A stretch of DNA of 55,418 nt from Marinilabiliaceae bacterium JC017 (GCA_004296775.1 RHGE01000041.1:1-55418), one strand, 5' to 3'. Shown: positions 46,504 to 55,117, counted from the first letter of the stretch. The notes: generated by a model not told the origin, from the letters alone. A program made the numbers and translations.

Positions 46504-47484
46504 TTAAGCGACTTTTTTTCTGAATGCAGCAGGACTTATATTAAATCTGCGTTTAAAGGCAGTTGTAAAATGTGAAGCATGTTCATACCCTGAACGCTCG
46601 GCAATTTCTGCTATAGTGTACGACGTATTAAGCAATAATTTGCGGGCAATATTCATGCGATAGTCGAAAAGGTAGCCATAGATTGTAGTTCCAAAAAAGC
46701 GTTTAAAATTAGCTTTCATTATGGTAGCGCTCATTCCCACAGTCTTTGCAAGTTCATGAATCGTTGGTGGATTTTGATACTGATTCTCAATGATATTCCT
46801 GGCTTTATTTATCTGGTTATTATAATGCTTATAACGAGGAGAAATGCTGCAATTTTGACTGCTTTTTTGTTGTATCATAAGGAACAGTAGCTCTTGTATT
46901 TTGGTGTCAAAATAAAGAGGGGCAATATTTCCCATTGACTGACAATTTTTTATTTGGTCGATGACCAGTTGCATTTCCATTGTCGTTATACAGGGCTTAT
47001 TTTGAAAAATCAACGGACGTTGTTTTCCTTCCCAGTTGATTAATGGATCAAATACTTCAGGATTTTGGTTCCTGAGAGAGAAAATGAAATCATATGGTAA
47101 GAAAACTTTAAAATATTCATATTGGGTGTTTTTGTAGAAACTGTGGTTAACCTTCTCATTTAGGGCTGTAAAAACATTATTAGAGTTTTCGTCCATTATA
47201 AGTAACCGGTTTGTTTCGTCTGCCAGTGAGGTGTCTCCTTTTAATACAAAATGAAGCATTACCATATTGTTTTCTATTCCTCCGTAAATTTGAAGTTCTC
47301 TTTTTGATTCTATCTGAATATGTTGAGCCTTAAAATTTGAGGTATTCCATGCTTTTATTTCCATTATAATGGAGTCTGCCTCAATAATATCAGTCATTCT
47401 ACAAAAAGGAATTCCTTTTTTTGCTTTAAAATATTGATTGTGGAAAAAGTCTTGTATATCTGGTAATTGAATGCGATACTTCAT
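46504..47484 (-). CDS. AraC family transcriptional regulator
   Basis: A 326-residue regulator with the C-terminal AraC double HTH: IHELAKTVGMSATIMKANFK and IAEIAERSGYEHASHFTTAF, ending FNISPAAFRKK. The N-terminal 220 residues are a sensory domain of unknown ligand with no clear cupin signature. It is divergent from the dehydratase activase gene (gap 489 bp). That gap holds a consensus promoter for this gene and a perfect inverted repeat over its -33 box, so autoregulation is likely. Control of the activase and Fe-S genes is a reasonable inference. Confidence 0.9.
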   Translation of the reverse strand: MKYRIQLPDIQDFFHNQYFKAKKGIPFCRMTDIIEADSIIMEIKAWNTSNFKAQHIQIESKRELQIYGGIENNMVMLHFVLKGDTSLADETNRLLIMDENSNNVFTALNEKVNHSFYKNTQYEYFKVFLPYDFIFSLRNQNPEVFDPLINWEGKQRPLIFQNKPCITTMEMQLVIDQIKNCQSMGNIAPLYFDTKIQELLFLMIQQKSSQNCSISPRYKHYNNQINKARNIIENQYQNPPTIHELAKTVGMSATIMKANFKRFFGTTIYGYLFDYRMNIARKLLLNTSYTIAEIAERSGYEHASHFTTAFKRRFNISPAAFRKKVA

Positions 47485-47611
47485 AGTATTTCCTATTTGA
47501 ATTTATTAATGCGGCCTCATATTGAACAAACCTGGCGGTTTGCGTAATAATTTGCTCTTTCTGCTGCTCTATATTTGTCTTTATAATTTATGGTAAGTCT
47601 AAATAATAGAC

Positions 47612-47642
47612 CAAAAGTAGGAAAGAACACAATATTACCAAA
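47612..47642 (-). promoter_or_regulatory. Consensus promoter of the AraC gene
   Basis: On the minus strand: TTTG (47642-47639), exactly 19 bp, then TACTTTTG (47619-47612). This fully matches the Bacteroidota consensus TTTG-N19-21-TAnnTTTG. It lies about 130 bp upstream of the start codon at 47484. Confidence 0.55.
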
Positions 47643-47663
47643 TCCCAATTTATGGGGATTTGG
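47638..47663. promoter_or_regulatory. Operator-like inverted repeat
   Basis: CCAAATCCC (47638-47646), 8 bp, then GGGATTTGG (47655-47663) is a perfect 9-bp inverted repeat. It overlaps the -33 box of the minus-strand promoter, so a bound protein would block RNA polymerase there. No T-run follows, so it is not a terminator. Confidence 0.55.
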
Positions 47664-47973
47664 AGGTTATTAGAAGTAAATAAGAATTGGTGAAGTTAAA
47701 AAGTAGCAGGTATTACACAAGGATTTGTGTCAATATGCAATTATAGATAGGCTTCATCAAGCCTTAAAGCAAAGCGACTGATGACTTATTCATAGTGGGT
47801 ATGGCTGGAAGAATAGGATTTATAGCATTTCACTCTTAAAAGGAATGTAAGCAAAAACATGATGAGATAATTGAACTCATTAGTGTTTATGTAAATATGG
47901 TCTAAGCCATTGTCTTAGGCGCTGTTTTTTTGTGGCAATTAAAATTGGGAACGTAGTAAATAAATGTTAAAAA

Positions 47974-50900
47974 ATGCATATGTACAGTATTGGAATAGAT
48001 GTTGGGTACTCATCAGTGAAAGTTGTATTAATCAATTCCACTAATGAAATTATATTTTCAAAATATCAATTGCATAAAGGAAAAATAAAGGGTTGTCTTA
48101 GGAAAATATTCCGTGAAATCAATGATAAATTCGATACCCGTGAAATAATATACGGAACAGTAATCGGTAGTATTGGACAATACCTGTTTTCCGGGGGCGC
48201 CATCAAAAACGTTAATGATATTTCTGCTGTTATTGAGGGGTGTTGTTGTTTACATCCTGACGTAAAATCAATCATTGAAATAGGGGGGCAAAGTGCGAAA
48301 TATATTACGGGATTGAATACAAATCAGGCGCACTCCTTAAAAATTTCCAGAGGCAGCACGTTAAGTATCTCATCGAATTCTGATTGTGCTGCAGGGACGG
48401 GTTCTTTTCTGGAAGAACAGGCTGCGCGCTTAAATATCAAAATTCAGGATTATGCAACCCTTACACAAAAGGCGACATCCATTCCTCGTATTGCCGGAAG
48501 GTGCAGTGTGTTTGCCAAGACAGATATCATCCATCATCAGCAGGAAGGTGTCTCTCAAGAAGATATATTAAAAGGATTGGCTTATGCGATTGTTAAAAAT
48601 TATAAAGGTTCAATCATTAAACGACTTCCGCTTAGAGAACCTATTCTTTTTGTTGGAGGCGTAGCCAATAATAAGGCTATTGTCGATGCTTTAAGGGATG
48701 TGTTGCATAAAACGGATGATGAGCTCATTGTGCCTCCGTACTTTGCTGAAACAGGCCCAATGGGGGCGGCCATATTGGCAAAACAAGCAGGGAATAGAGT
48801 TGATTTCGATACACTGTGGGAAGAACTCAAAACGCTTGATGATGTCAAAACCGGAAATTATTGTAAAGAAAAATTGGTAAATCTTGGAAGTGTTAAAAAT
48901 GAAGGGCAAGAAAATAAACATCAAATAATCATTAACGATACCTTACCCGCGGCTGATGATTATTTCCTTGGAATAGATGTGGGATCTACAAGTACCAACC
49001 TTGTATTAACTGATAAAGATAAAAACATAATTAGTTACAAATATATCAGATCTATTGGAAATCCTTTACAGGCCGTGCAAAATGGTTTAAAACAAATAAA
49101 TCATGAATTTGTCGAAAAAGTTAAAATTGCAGGAGTCGGAATCACAGGTTCAGGAAGGCATCTGATTGGTAAGCTAATAGGGGCCGATGTAATTAAAGAT
49201 GAAATTACAGCTCAGGCAAAGGCAGCCGTAGAATTTGACCCGGAAGTGGATACCATTTTTGAAATAGGTGGACAGGACTCCAAGTATATAAGTGTGAGCA
49301 ATGGAGCCGTTGTTGATTTTCAAATGAATAAGATTTGTGCAGCTGGTACTGGATCTTTTCTGGAAGAACAGTCCCAGAAATTTAATATCCCCATCGAAAA
49401 GTTTGGAGAAATGGCCTTAAGCAGTAACCATCCTGTGTATTTAGGTGAACGATGTACGGTTTTTATTGAGTCCAGTATTGTATCCAGTCTTTCCCAAGGA
49501 GAAAAAACAGAAGATATCGTATCAGGCTTATGCTATTCCATCGCAAAAAATTATCTAAATAGGGTGGTAGGTCGTAAAAAAATCGGCGACCGAATATTTC
49601 TGCAGGGAGGTATCGCCTTTAATCCTGGAGTATTAAATGCAATGCAAATCCTAACTCAAAAGAAGATTGTTACTCCTCCTTTCTTTAGTGTTACCGGAGC
49701 TTATGGAGCAGCACTTATGGCCCGGGAAGAAATTGAGCATAAGGAATCTCAATTCATTGGATTGGAAAATTGGAATAAAATTACACGAGACAGGAAGTGC
49801 AGTGCATTGGAAGTGAATAAGAAGCCTGTTGATCAGTACAACGAAAAGATCGAAAAATTGATCTTTGCAGATTACGACCAAAACATCGATCCTCAAAAGA
49901 AAACAGTGGGTATTCCAAGGGCTTTGTTTACTTATGGAATGTTTCCCATGTTCAACGCTATATTTAAAGAATTGGGCTTTAACGTCCTATTGTCTGACTG
50001 GAGCAATGAGAATACCATAAAGCTCGGACAGGAGTATTCTCTTGACGAAACATGTTTTCCGGTTAAATTAATAAATGGCCATGTGGCAGAATTGGTAAGC
50101 AAGAAGGTAGATTATCTTTTTTTTCCGGATTTATTTACCGTAAACCATCCCGGTTCTTCTTCCAGACAAAATTATGGTTGTCCCTATATGCAATTGGCTT
50201 TTAAAGTCGTAAATCAGGCAATGGAACTGGACAAAAGAGGCGTTCAGCTACTGTCTCCTACCATCGCTTTTAGTCAGGGGCAGGAATTTATGCAAAATAT
50301 TTTTTCAGATTTAGGGAGACAATTAGGAAAAAGTAATGAAAAAACACAAAAAGCTCTCCGGAAAGGGATGGAGGCATTTTGTCAATTTGAAAAAAGGATA
50401 GGAAAATACGGGGGGGAGGAACTGGCGAAGATTGATAATAAAAAGGTCACTTTTGTTATAATCTCAAAAAGTTATGGCGTTGCCGATCCGGTATTGAATT
50501 TAGGAATTCCTGCCAAGCTAATGGATATGGGATACCAGGTAATTCCGTTTCTTGGCTTGCCCGAAGGGGATATCTCCAGGGAACACCCTAACATGTTTTG
50601 GCCTTTTGGACAACATATATTGGAGTCGGCTTCCGTTGTGCGAGATCAACCGAATATGTATGCGATATTCCTGACTCATCACGGATGCGGCCCGGATTCG
50701 GTACTTACACACTTTTTTAAAGAGATGATGGATGGCAAACCATATTTAAATATTGAAATTGACGAACATGCTTCAACAATTGGAATAGAAACCCGTTTGG
50801 AAGCATTTGTAAACAGCCTCAGGAGTAGAAATACTAAACAGGCTGAAGAATCAAATTGTAATACTATTGATGCTTCCAGGCAGGTGAATATTAAGAGTAG

Positions 50901-51996
50901 TCTTGAAGAATTAAAACCGGAAACAAAAATATACATCCCAAATATTTATCCCTATTCAGAGCTGATAGAAGAAGTTTTTGTTCAGGAAGGGATTGATGTG
51001 GGTACACTTCCAGAGCCAAATGAAACGTCAATTGGTATTGGACGAAAATTTACTCTTACCAATGAGTATTATTCCCTTACCTCCTTTATTGGCGATTGCT
51101 TTACGAAGCTGGAAAACAAAAATGGAGATAAAAATATTGCTTTTCTTTTCCCCCAAATGGAAGGAGCTGAAGTAGACGGGCAGTATAGTAGGTTGTTGAG
51201 ATCTAAATTAGATGAAGAACGTCAAAACGATGTAGCTGTTGTTGCCCCGTTTTTCGAAGATGTGATTAAATCCACGTCCAATCGTTCTATGAAGTTATTT
51301 TATTGTTTTTTAGCTGGTGATATAATAAGAACGGCATTGCCTGAAAAAAGAAGTTTCTATTTATCGCGAATGAAAACAATTATTCGTCATAACGAATTTC
51401 ATATGGCGAATTTGAAAAAAATCTCAGCCCAGGTATATGGTGAATTACACAAACGGAAATTCAACAAAATAATCATGGCTATCGGTGAACCGATGATTGT
51501 GTATAATGACTTTTTAAATGATTATACATTTAAAAAGCTTGAAGAACAAAACCACAAGGTTGTTTATAGTCCATTTTCAGAGGCCGTTTGGATGTTTTGG
51601 AATGACTATATCAAACAGAACCCGAAACATGGATCCAAAGAGGTGCAAAACAGACTATCCGATTTTAAGGAGGATATTCAAATAATATCCGAACAATTAA
51701 AGGAGGAAAGTCCCTTTGCAAACAATCTCGATGATTTGGTTCAAACAGCAAACAATACCATTGATTATTTTTCCGGAGCTTTTGCTCGTTACCGTCAGGC
51801 TAAGGTTCTTCAGGATTTAAGTGTTGATGGTATTATTAAAGCTGCTTCAACTTACGAAAATACCGGGGTTTGCCTGAATATCCTGCATAAGGGATTTGCA
51901 AATGGAAATGCTGTCCCCATACTTGACCTGTCATTTGATGGGAACTCAAATGAAAACGATAAAAATAAAGTGGAATCATTCGTTTACTATTTGTGA
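47974..51996 (+). CDS. Tandem 2-hydroxyacyl-CoA dehydratase activase (BadF/BcrA ATPase, DUF2229)
   Basis: A 1340-residue cytoplasmic protein. Two ASKHA ATPase domains (about 1-270 and 325-595) each open with a phosphate loop, GIDVGYSSVKVVL and GIDVGSTSTNLVL. Each holds the CAAGTGSFLEEQ motif: C138 and C177 in domain 1, C455 and C494 in domain 2. The 39-residue spacing equals that of the cluster-binding cysteines of HgdC, so one [4Fe-4S] could bridge the two halves of a single chain. DUF2229 follows (about 640-870; IPRALFTYGMFPMFNAIF), then a dehydratase-subunit-like C-terminal part. The family uses ATP to push an electron onto 2-hydroxyacyl-CoA dehydratases or double-cubane proteins. The ATG at 47974 was used; a second ATG is two codons on. 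Confidence 0.9.
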   Translation: MHMYSIGIDVGYSSVKVVLINSTNEIIFSKYQLHKGKIKGCLRKIFREINDKFDTREIIYGTVIGSIGQYLFSGGAIKNVNDISAVIEGCCCLHPDVKSIIEIGGQSAKYITGLNTNQAHSLKISRGSTLSISSNSDCAAGTGSFLEEQAARLNIKIQDYATLTQKATSIPRIAGRCSVFAKTDIIHHQQEGVSQEDILKGLAYAIVKNYKGSIIKRLPLREPILFVGGVANNKAIVDALRDVLHKTDDELIVPPYFAETGPMGAAILAKQAGNRVDFDTLWEELKTLDDVKTGNYCKEKLVNLGSVKNEGQENKHQIIINDTLPAADDYFLGIDVGSTSTNLVLTDKDKNIISYKYIRSIGNPLQAVQNGLKQINHEFVEKVKIAGVGITGSGRHLIGKLIGADVIKDEITAQAKAAVEFDPEVDTIFEIGGQDSKYISVSNGAVVDFQMNKICAAGTGSFLEEQSQKFNIPIEKFGEMALSSNHPVYLGERCTVFIESSIVSSLSQGEKTEDIVSGLCYSIAKNYLNRVVGRKKIGDRIFLQGGIAFNPGVLNAMQILTQKKIVTPPFFSVTGAYGAALMAREEIEHKESQFIGLENWNKITRDRKCSALEVNKKPVDQYNEKIEKLIFADYDQNIDPQKKTVGIPRALFTYGMFPMFNAIFKELGFNVLLSDWSNENTIKLGQEYSLDETCFPVKLINGHVAELVSKKVDYLFFPDLFTVNHPGSSSRQNYGCPYMQLAFKVVNQAMELDKRGVQLLSPTIAFSQGQEFMQNIFSDLGRQLGKSNEKTQKALRKGMEAFCQFEKRIGKYGGEELAKIDNKKVTFVIISKSYGVADPVLNLGIPAKLMDMGYQVIPFLGLPEGDISREHPNMFWPFGQHILESASVVRDQPNMYAIFLTHHGCGPDSVLTHFFKEMMDGKPYLNIEIDEHASTIGIETRLEAFVNSLRSRNTKQAEESNCNTIDASRQVNIKSSLEELKPETKIYIPNIYPYSELIEEVFVQEGIDVGTLPEPNETSIGIGRKFTLTNEYYSLTSFIGDCFTKLENKNGDKNIAFLFPQMEGAEVDGQYSRLLRSKLDEERQNDVAVVAPFFEDVIKSTSNRSMKLFYCFLAGDIIRTALPEKRSFYLSRMKTIIRHNEFHMANLKKISAQVYGELHKRKFNKIIMAIGEPMIVYNDFLNDYTFKKLEEQNHKVVYSPFSEAVWMFWNDYIKQNPKHGSKEVQNRLSDFKEDIQIISEQLKEESPFANNLDDLVQTANNTIDYFSGAFARYRQAKVLQDLSVDGIIKAASTYENTGVCLNILHKGFANGNAVPILDLSFDGNSNENDKNKVESFVYYL

Positions 51997-52116
51997 AAAT
52001 GAATAACATGCTTTGCTCAAATAATTGTGTTATAGCAGGTCTCTTTTTTTAATGAATAACTGACAATTTCCATATGTGTTTAATGCCTGTAACGTTTGCT
52101 TTGCAAGCATTTTGCC

Positions 52117-52206
52117 AACCGCGAATTTATCGAATTATACGAATTGCTTTTCGATGAAAAGCTCATAAAACCACGCAGTGGTTTATAATTCGCTTAATTC
52201 GCGGTT
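52117..52206. other. Nested palindromic element (possible three-way cruciform or structured RNA)
   Basis: Outer arms AACCGCGAAT-TTATCGAATTAT (52117-52138) and ATAATTCGCTTAATTCGCGG-TT (52185-52206) are imperfect inverse complements over 22 bp. They enclose two perfect 7-bp hairpins: GCTTTTC-GAT-GAAAAGC (52146-52162) and AAACCAC-GCA-GTGGTTT (52168-52184). The result is a clover-like structure. It lies 120 bp after the activase stop and 330 bp before the SufC-like gene. It lacks a T tract. Confidence 0.6.
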
Positions 52207-52287
52207 AAAACAACAGTAAATGTAATTTGCTTATAATCAATTAGTGTTTCTCTGGTATTCTTTGCAGATATTTAAAATTTAGTGTTT

Positions 52288-52433
52288 TATAACAATAGGT
52301 TGTTAAACTTTTGTAAGTAATTGAAAAACAACTTCAATTTATCCAATAGACGAAATCGTTAATGGTCTGAAAATGGGAGTAATGTAAATCAGTTTAATGT
52401 CTATTATCTAAAATCAAACGATCTATTGTTATA
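52288..52433 (+). repeat. MITE-like repeat B, copy 3 (complete)
   Basis: 146 bp bounded by inverted repeats TATAACAATAGGTTGTT (52288-52304) and AACGATCTATTGTTATA (52417-52433), which match at 15 of 17 positions. It has no coding capacity. The inner sequence aligns with 17128-17266 and with 41128-41253. The TIRs and small size are those of a miniature inverted-repeat transposable element. It ends about 105 bp before the SufC-like gene. Confidence 0.7.
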
Positions 52434-52538
52434 AGACATGGGAAACTTCAGTAAATAATTGTTCCATGGAAATTCGTTTCAATGGATTAGGTGAATATAG
52501 TTGTATGAAAAATCACACACTACGAAAAATAAGAAACT

Positions 52539-53303
52539 ATGTTATCGATAAGTGATTTGCATGTAAGTGTTGAAAATAAAGAAATATTGAAAGGAGTGAA
52601 TCTCCATATTCCAAAAAATGAAGTACATGCGCTTTTTGGACCTAATGGCTCAGGGAAAAGTGTTTTACTATCAACTATTATGGGTTTTCCTGAATACAAA
52701 ATTCTACAAGGTAAAATCATGTTCAAGGGTGAAGATATCAATCAATTGAGTATTGATGAAAGGGTGAAGCTGGGGATTGCTATCTCAGAGCAACGTCCTC
52801 CCACAATAAGTGGGGTAAAATTGCGAAGCCTGATTGAATTGCTGGCATCGGAAAGAAAAGACGATGCGTTTATTGAGGATATGGTCGAAAGGTTCAATAT
52901 GGCGAAGTTTCTTAATCGGAATATTAATGATGGGTTATCCGGTGGGGAAATTAAGAAATCAGAACTATTCCTGGCCATGGTTGCAAGGCCAGCGTTTTTG
53001 GTTCTTGACGAACCGGATTCCGGTGTTGACCCGGAACACTTGAAGAAGATTGGTGCAATGATAAATGAAATAATTCAACAAGGAAACCAGGGAAAAATCA
53101 GTTGTGATCCATTGGCCAAAAATTCAGGTTTGATTGCAACTCATTCTGCTGCAATATTAAATTATATCCATACCGATAAGGCACATGTGATGCTGAATGG
53201 GCAAATAAGGTGTAGTGGAAATCCGGGAGTCATGATGGAACAGATTAGATTGAATGGTTATAAGTATTGTATCAGATGCCAACAGTTAATACAGGAGGAA
53301 TAA
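52539..53303 (+). CDS. sufC: SufC-like Fe-S assembly ATPase
   Basis: A 254-residue ABC-type ATPase of the SufC group. Walker A GPNGSGKS (K40), ABC signature LSGGE (133-137) and Walker B FLVLDEPDSGVD (D157, E158). The DEPDSGVD wording with an inserted helix after it marks SufC, not a transporter ATPase, and no membrane partner is present. It shares an operon with the SufB-like gene, whose strong ribosome-binding site lies in its last codons. No SufS, SufU, SufE or second scaffold gene is nearby, so this is the two-gene SufCB (SMS-like) type known from anaerobes and archaea. Confidence 0.9.
   Translation: MLSISDLHVSVENKEILKGVNLHIPKNEVHALFGPNGSGKSVLLSTIMGFPEYKILQGKIMFKGEDINQLSIDERVKLGIAISEQRPPTISGVKLRSLIELLASERKDDAFIEDMVERFNMAKFLNRNINDGLSGGEIKKSELFLAMVARPAFLVLDEPDSGVDPEHLKKIGAMINEIIQQGNQGKISCDPLAKNSGLIATHSAAILNYIHTDKAHVMLNGQIRCSGNPGVMMEQIRLNGYKYCIRCQQLIQEE
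53293..53299 (+). promoter_or_regulatory. Strong Shine-Dalgarno site deciding the SufB-like start
   Basis: AGGAGGA ends 6 nt before the ATG at 53306 and is one of the few real Shine-Dalgarno sites in the window. It rules out the longer reading that starts inside the SufC-like gene at 53267. Confidence 0.8.
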
Positions 53304-53305
53304 TT

Positions 53306-54523
53306 ATGGAGCATGGGGTATTTATAAATGATATGGCGCAAGCGGGCTACTTGAAAGTTGATTATTCAAGATTCAAGGATATAGAAAAGATAGAGAACAA
53401 TTCATCTACCATAGATGAATTAAATCTTGAAGGTGATGAAATAAGTTCATTGAAAGCTGTAGGTGTTAACCTGTATGATAATTCATTGGTAGGTAAATTT
53501 CTAATCTATGGAACTAATGTCTATACTTCAAGGCCACGCATTGCCGGAGTGGAAATTATTCCTTTGAAAGAAGCCTTACTCCTTTATCCTGATATAAAAG
53601 CAAAATATTATTTTAAAGCAGTAGATCGGGAACAGGACGAGGTTACAAGAACAGCCTATAAAAAAGAACAAAATGGATATTTTATCCGGGTAAAGAAAAA
53701 TGTCGTAGTGGATATACCAATTCACACTGCTCTGTTCATGCATAAGGAAAATAGTGTGATGTGTATTCATAACATTGTTGTATTGGAGGAGGGAGCGCAA
53801 CTGCATTTAATCACTGGATGTACTTCGGGGTGTACACTCAAAGAGGGGTTACATATAGCCGTTAGCGAACATTTTGTTGGAAAAGGAGCAAAACTGACGA
53901 ATACCATGATTCACAACTGGGGATCCGATTTTGTTGTACGCCCAAAAACCGCGACCATAGTTGAAGATGACGGGACGTTTGTAAGCAATTATTATTCCGT
54001 AAAACCGCCTAAAAATATCCAGACAAATCCTTTTACCCATTTAAAAGGGAAAAATGCCAGTGCCAAATACATGACTGTTCTTGCCTCTCTGCCGAATACC
54101 TATAGTGATATCGGTGGAACAGTATTAATGACAGGGGAAAATTCCGGGGCAGAACTTGTAGCCAGGGCTGTAAACCATGGTGGAACTGTAAATCAAACAG
54201 GCCTATTGATTGGTGCTGCAAAAGGAGTTAGGGCACATGTCGATTGCTCTGGTTTAATGTTAAGTACGGAAGGTGTTATAGAAGCCATTCCGGGATTAAG
54301 AGCAATGCATCCCGATGCCAGAATGTCGCACGAAGCAGCCATTGGTAAAATTGATACCGGAGAAGTGAATTACCTGCAATCAAAAGGGCTGGAAGAAATG
54401 CAGGCCATTGCTTTAATTGTAAGGGGGTTTTTAGATATTGGAATAGAAGAAGAAGGTTTCGAACCAGAATTGCAAAAAGCCATACAGCAAATCTCTGAGC
54501 TTTCCGGACATGGAGAAGAGTAG
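53306..54523 (+). CDS. SufB/SufD family Fe-S scaffold (SmsB-like)
   Basis: A 405-residue scaffold protein, partner of the SufC-like ATPase. The C-terminal beta-helix core is clear. C314 in HVDCSGLML is a candidate cluster or persulfide ligand, and SHEAAIG (H342, E343) has the HEA wording of SufB, not the HGAT of SufD. It ends with the family tail YLQSKGLEEMQAIALIVRGF. The N-terminal 120 residues are short compared with full SufB and lack its first motifs, as in the minimal SmsCB type. It is separated by 2 bp from SufC, and the desulfidase gene follows after 21 bp. Two such chains could form a homodimer on a SufC dimer (inference). Confidence 0.85.
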   Translation: MEHGVFINDMAQAGYLKVDYSRFKDIEKIENNSSTIDELNLEGDEISSLKAVGVNLYDNSLVGKFLIYGTNVYTSRPRIAGVEIIPLKEALLLYPDIKAKYYFKAVDREQDEVTRTAYKKEQNGYFIRVKKNVVVDIPIHTALFMHKENSVMCIHNIVVLEEGAQLHLITGCTSGCTLKEGLHIAVSEHFVGKGAKLTNTMIHNWGSDFVVRPKTATIVEDDGTFVSNYYSVKPPKNIQTNPFTHLKGKNASAKYMTVLASLPNTYSDIGGTVLMTGENSGAELVARAVNHGGTVNQTGLLIGAAKGVRAHVDCSGLMLSTEGVIEAIPGLRAMHPDARMSHEAAIGKIDTGEVNYLQSKGLEEMQAIALIVRGFLDIGIEEEGFEPELQKAIQQISELSGHGEE

Positions 54524-54544
54524 TGAACTTGAAAATTTTAGATA

Positions 54545-55024
54545 ATGGGAAATAATAAGAAAGTAATTCTTATTCCTTGTTGTGTCTTATCAGCTGGAAT
54601 GCGAAGCAATACACAAGCCTCCCTGGATGAATTGGGGGAGATTATAAAAGTATTGCACGCTTTTAAAACAGGCGTTATATCATTGCCCTGTCCCTATTTT
54701 TCATTAGTTCGGGCAACCAATGATGAACCGGTCTGTTTTGCTTCAAAGATTACCAATACATTTATTGAAGGGAGTATACCAGAGGATAATTCCGGGCTAT
54801 ATTGGAAAATCCTCGATCCGGTTATCTCCCAAATTGAATCATATAAAAAGCAAGGCGTACAGGTAGTCGGGTTAATTGGCGTTAAAGATTCACCCAGTTG
54901 CAGTGTCAATAGAATTAATGATAACCAGGAACGGTGTTATGGCCAGTTCATAAAAACTTTGGTACAAAGGTTAAAAGAAAGTTCAATGAGTTTAAATATG
55001 GCCGATATTTTATTGCCTGGTTAA
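54545..55024 (+). CDS. TudS-like [4Fe-4S] desulfidase (DUF523-related)
   Basis: A 159-residue protein that I place near the thiouracil desulfidase TudS and its CD3072-type relatives. Cysteines fall at the right places: C12/C13 in ILIPCCVLSAG, C49 in SLPCPYF, C119 in DSPSCSVN. In TudS three cysteines ligate a [4Fe-4S] cluster whose free iron takes sulfur from a substrate. Unlike DUF523, the first motif has a vicinal CC and SPSC is followed by S, not G. It probably belongs to the operon with the SufC/SufB-like genes, where it could release sulfide for cluster synthesis. No terminator was seen after it. Confidence 0.65.
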   Translation: MGNNKKVILIPCCVLSAGMRSNTQASLDELGEIIKVLHAFKTGVISLPCPYFSLVRATNDEPVCFASKITNTFIEGSIPEDNSGLYWKILDPVISQIESYKKQGVQVVGLIGVKDSPSCSVNRINDNQERCYGQFIKTLVQRLKESSMSLNMADILLPG

Positions 55025-55072
55025 TTGGAGTTACCTCTTGACGATGTTTAATTCCAATATTTTTCACAAAAA

Positions 55073-55117
55073 AATGAGATTGATGTGAATCAGTCTAAAG
55101 TCTATCATATAACAAGG
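55073..55117 (+). repeat. Repeat B core, copy 4
   Basis: TGAGATTGATGTGAATCAGT leading to CTAAAGTCTATCATATAACA and AGG. It has the same shortened right end as the copy at 41253. It stands about 95 bp before repeat C copy 2. Confidence 0.6.

Noticed and set aside
52539-54523. ABC transporter reading of the SufC-like gene
   Set aside because: The DEPDSGVD Walker B wording and a SufB-type partner instead of a membrane protein identify Fe-S assembly.
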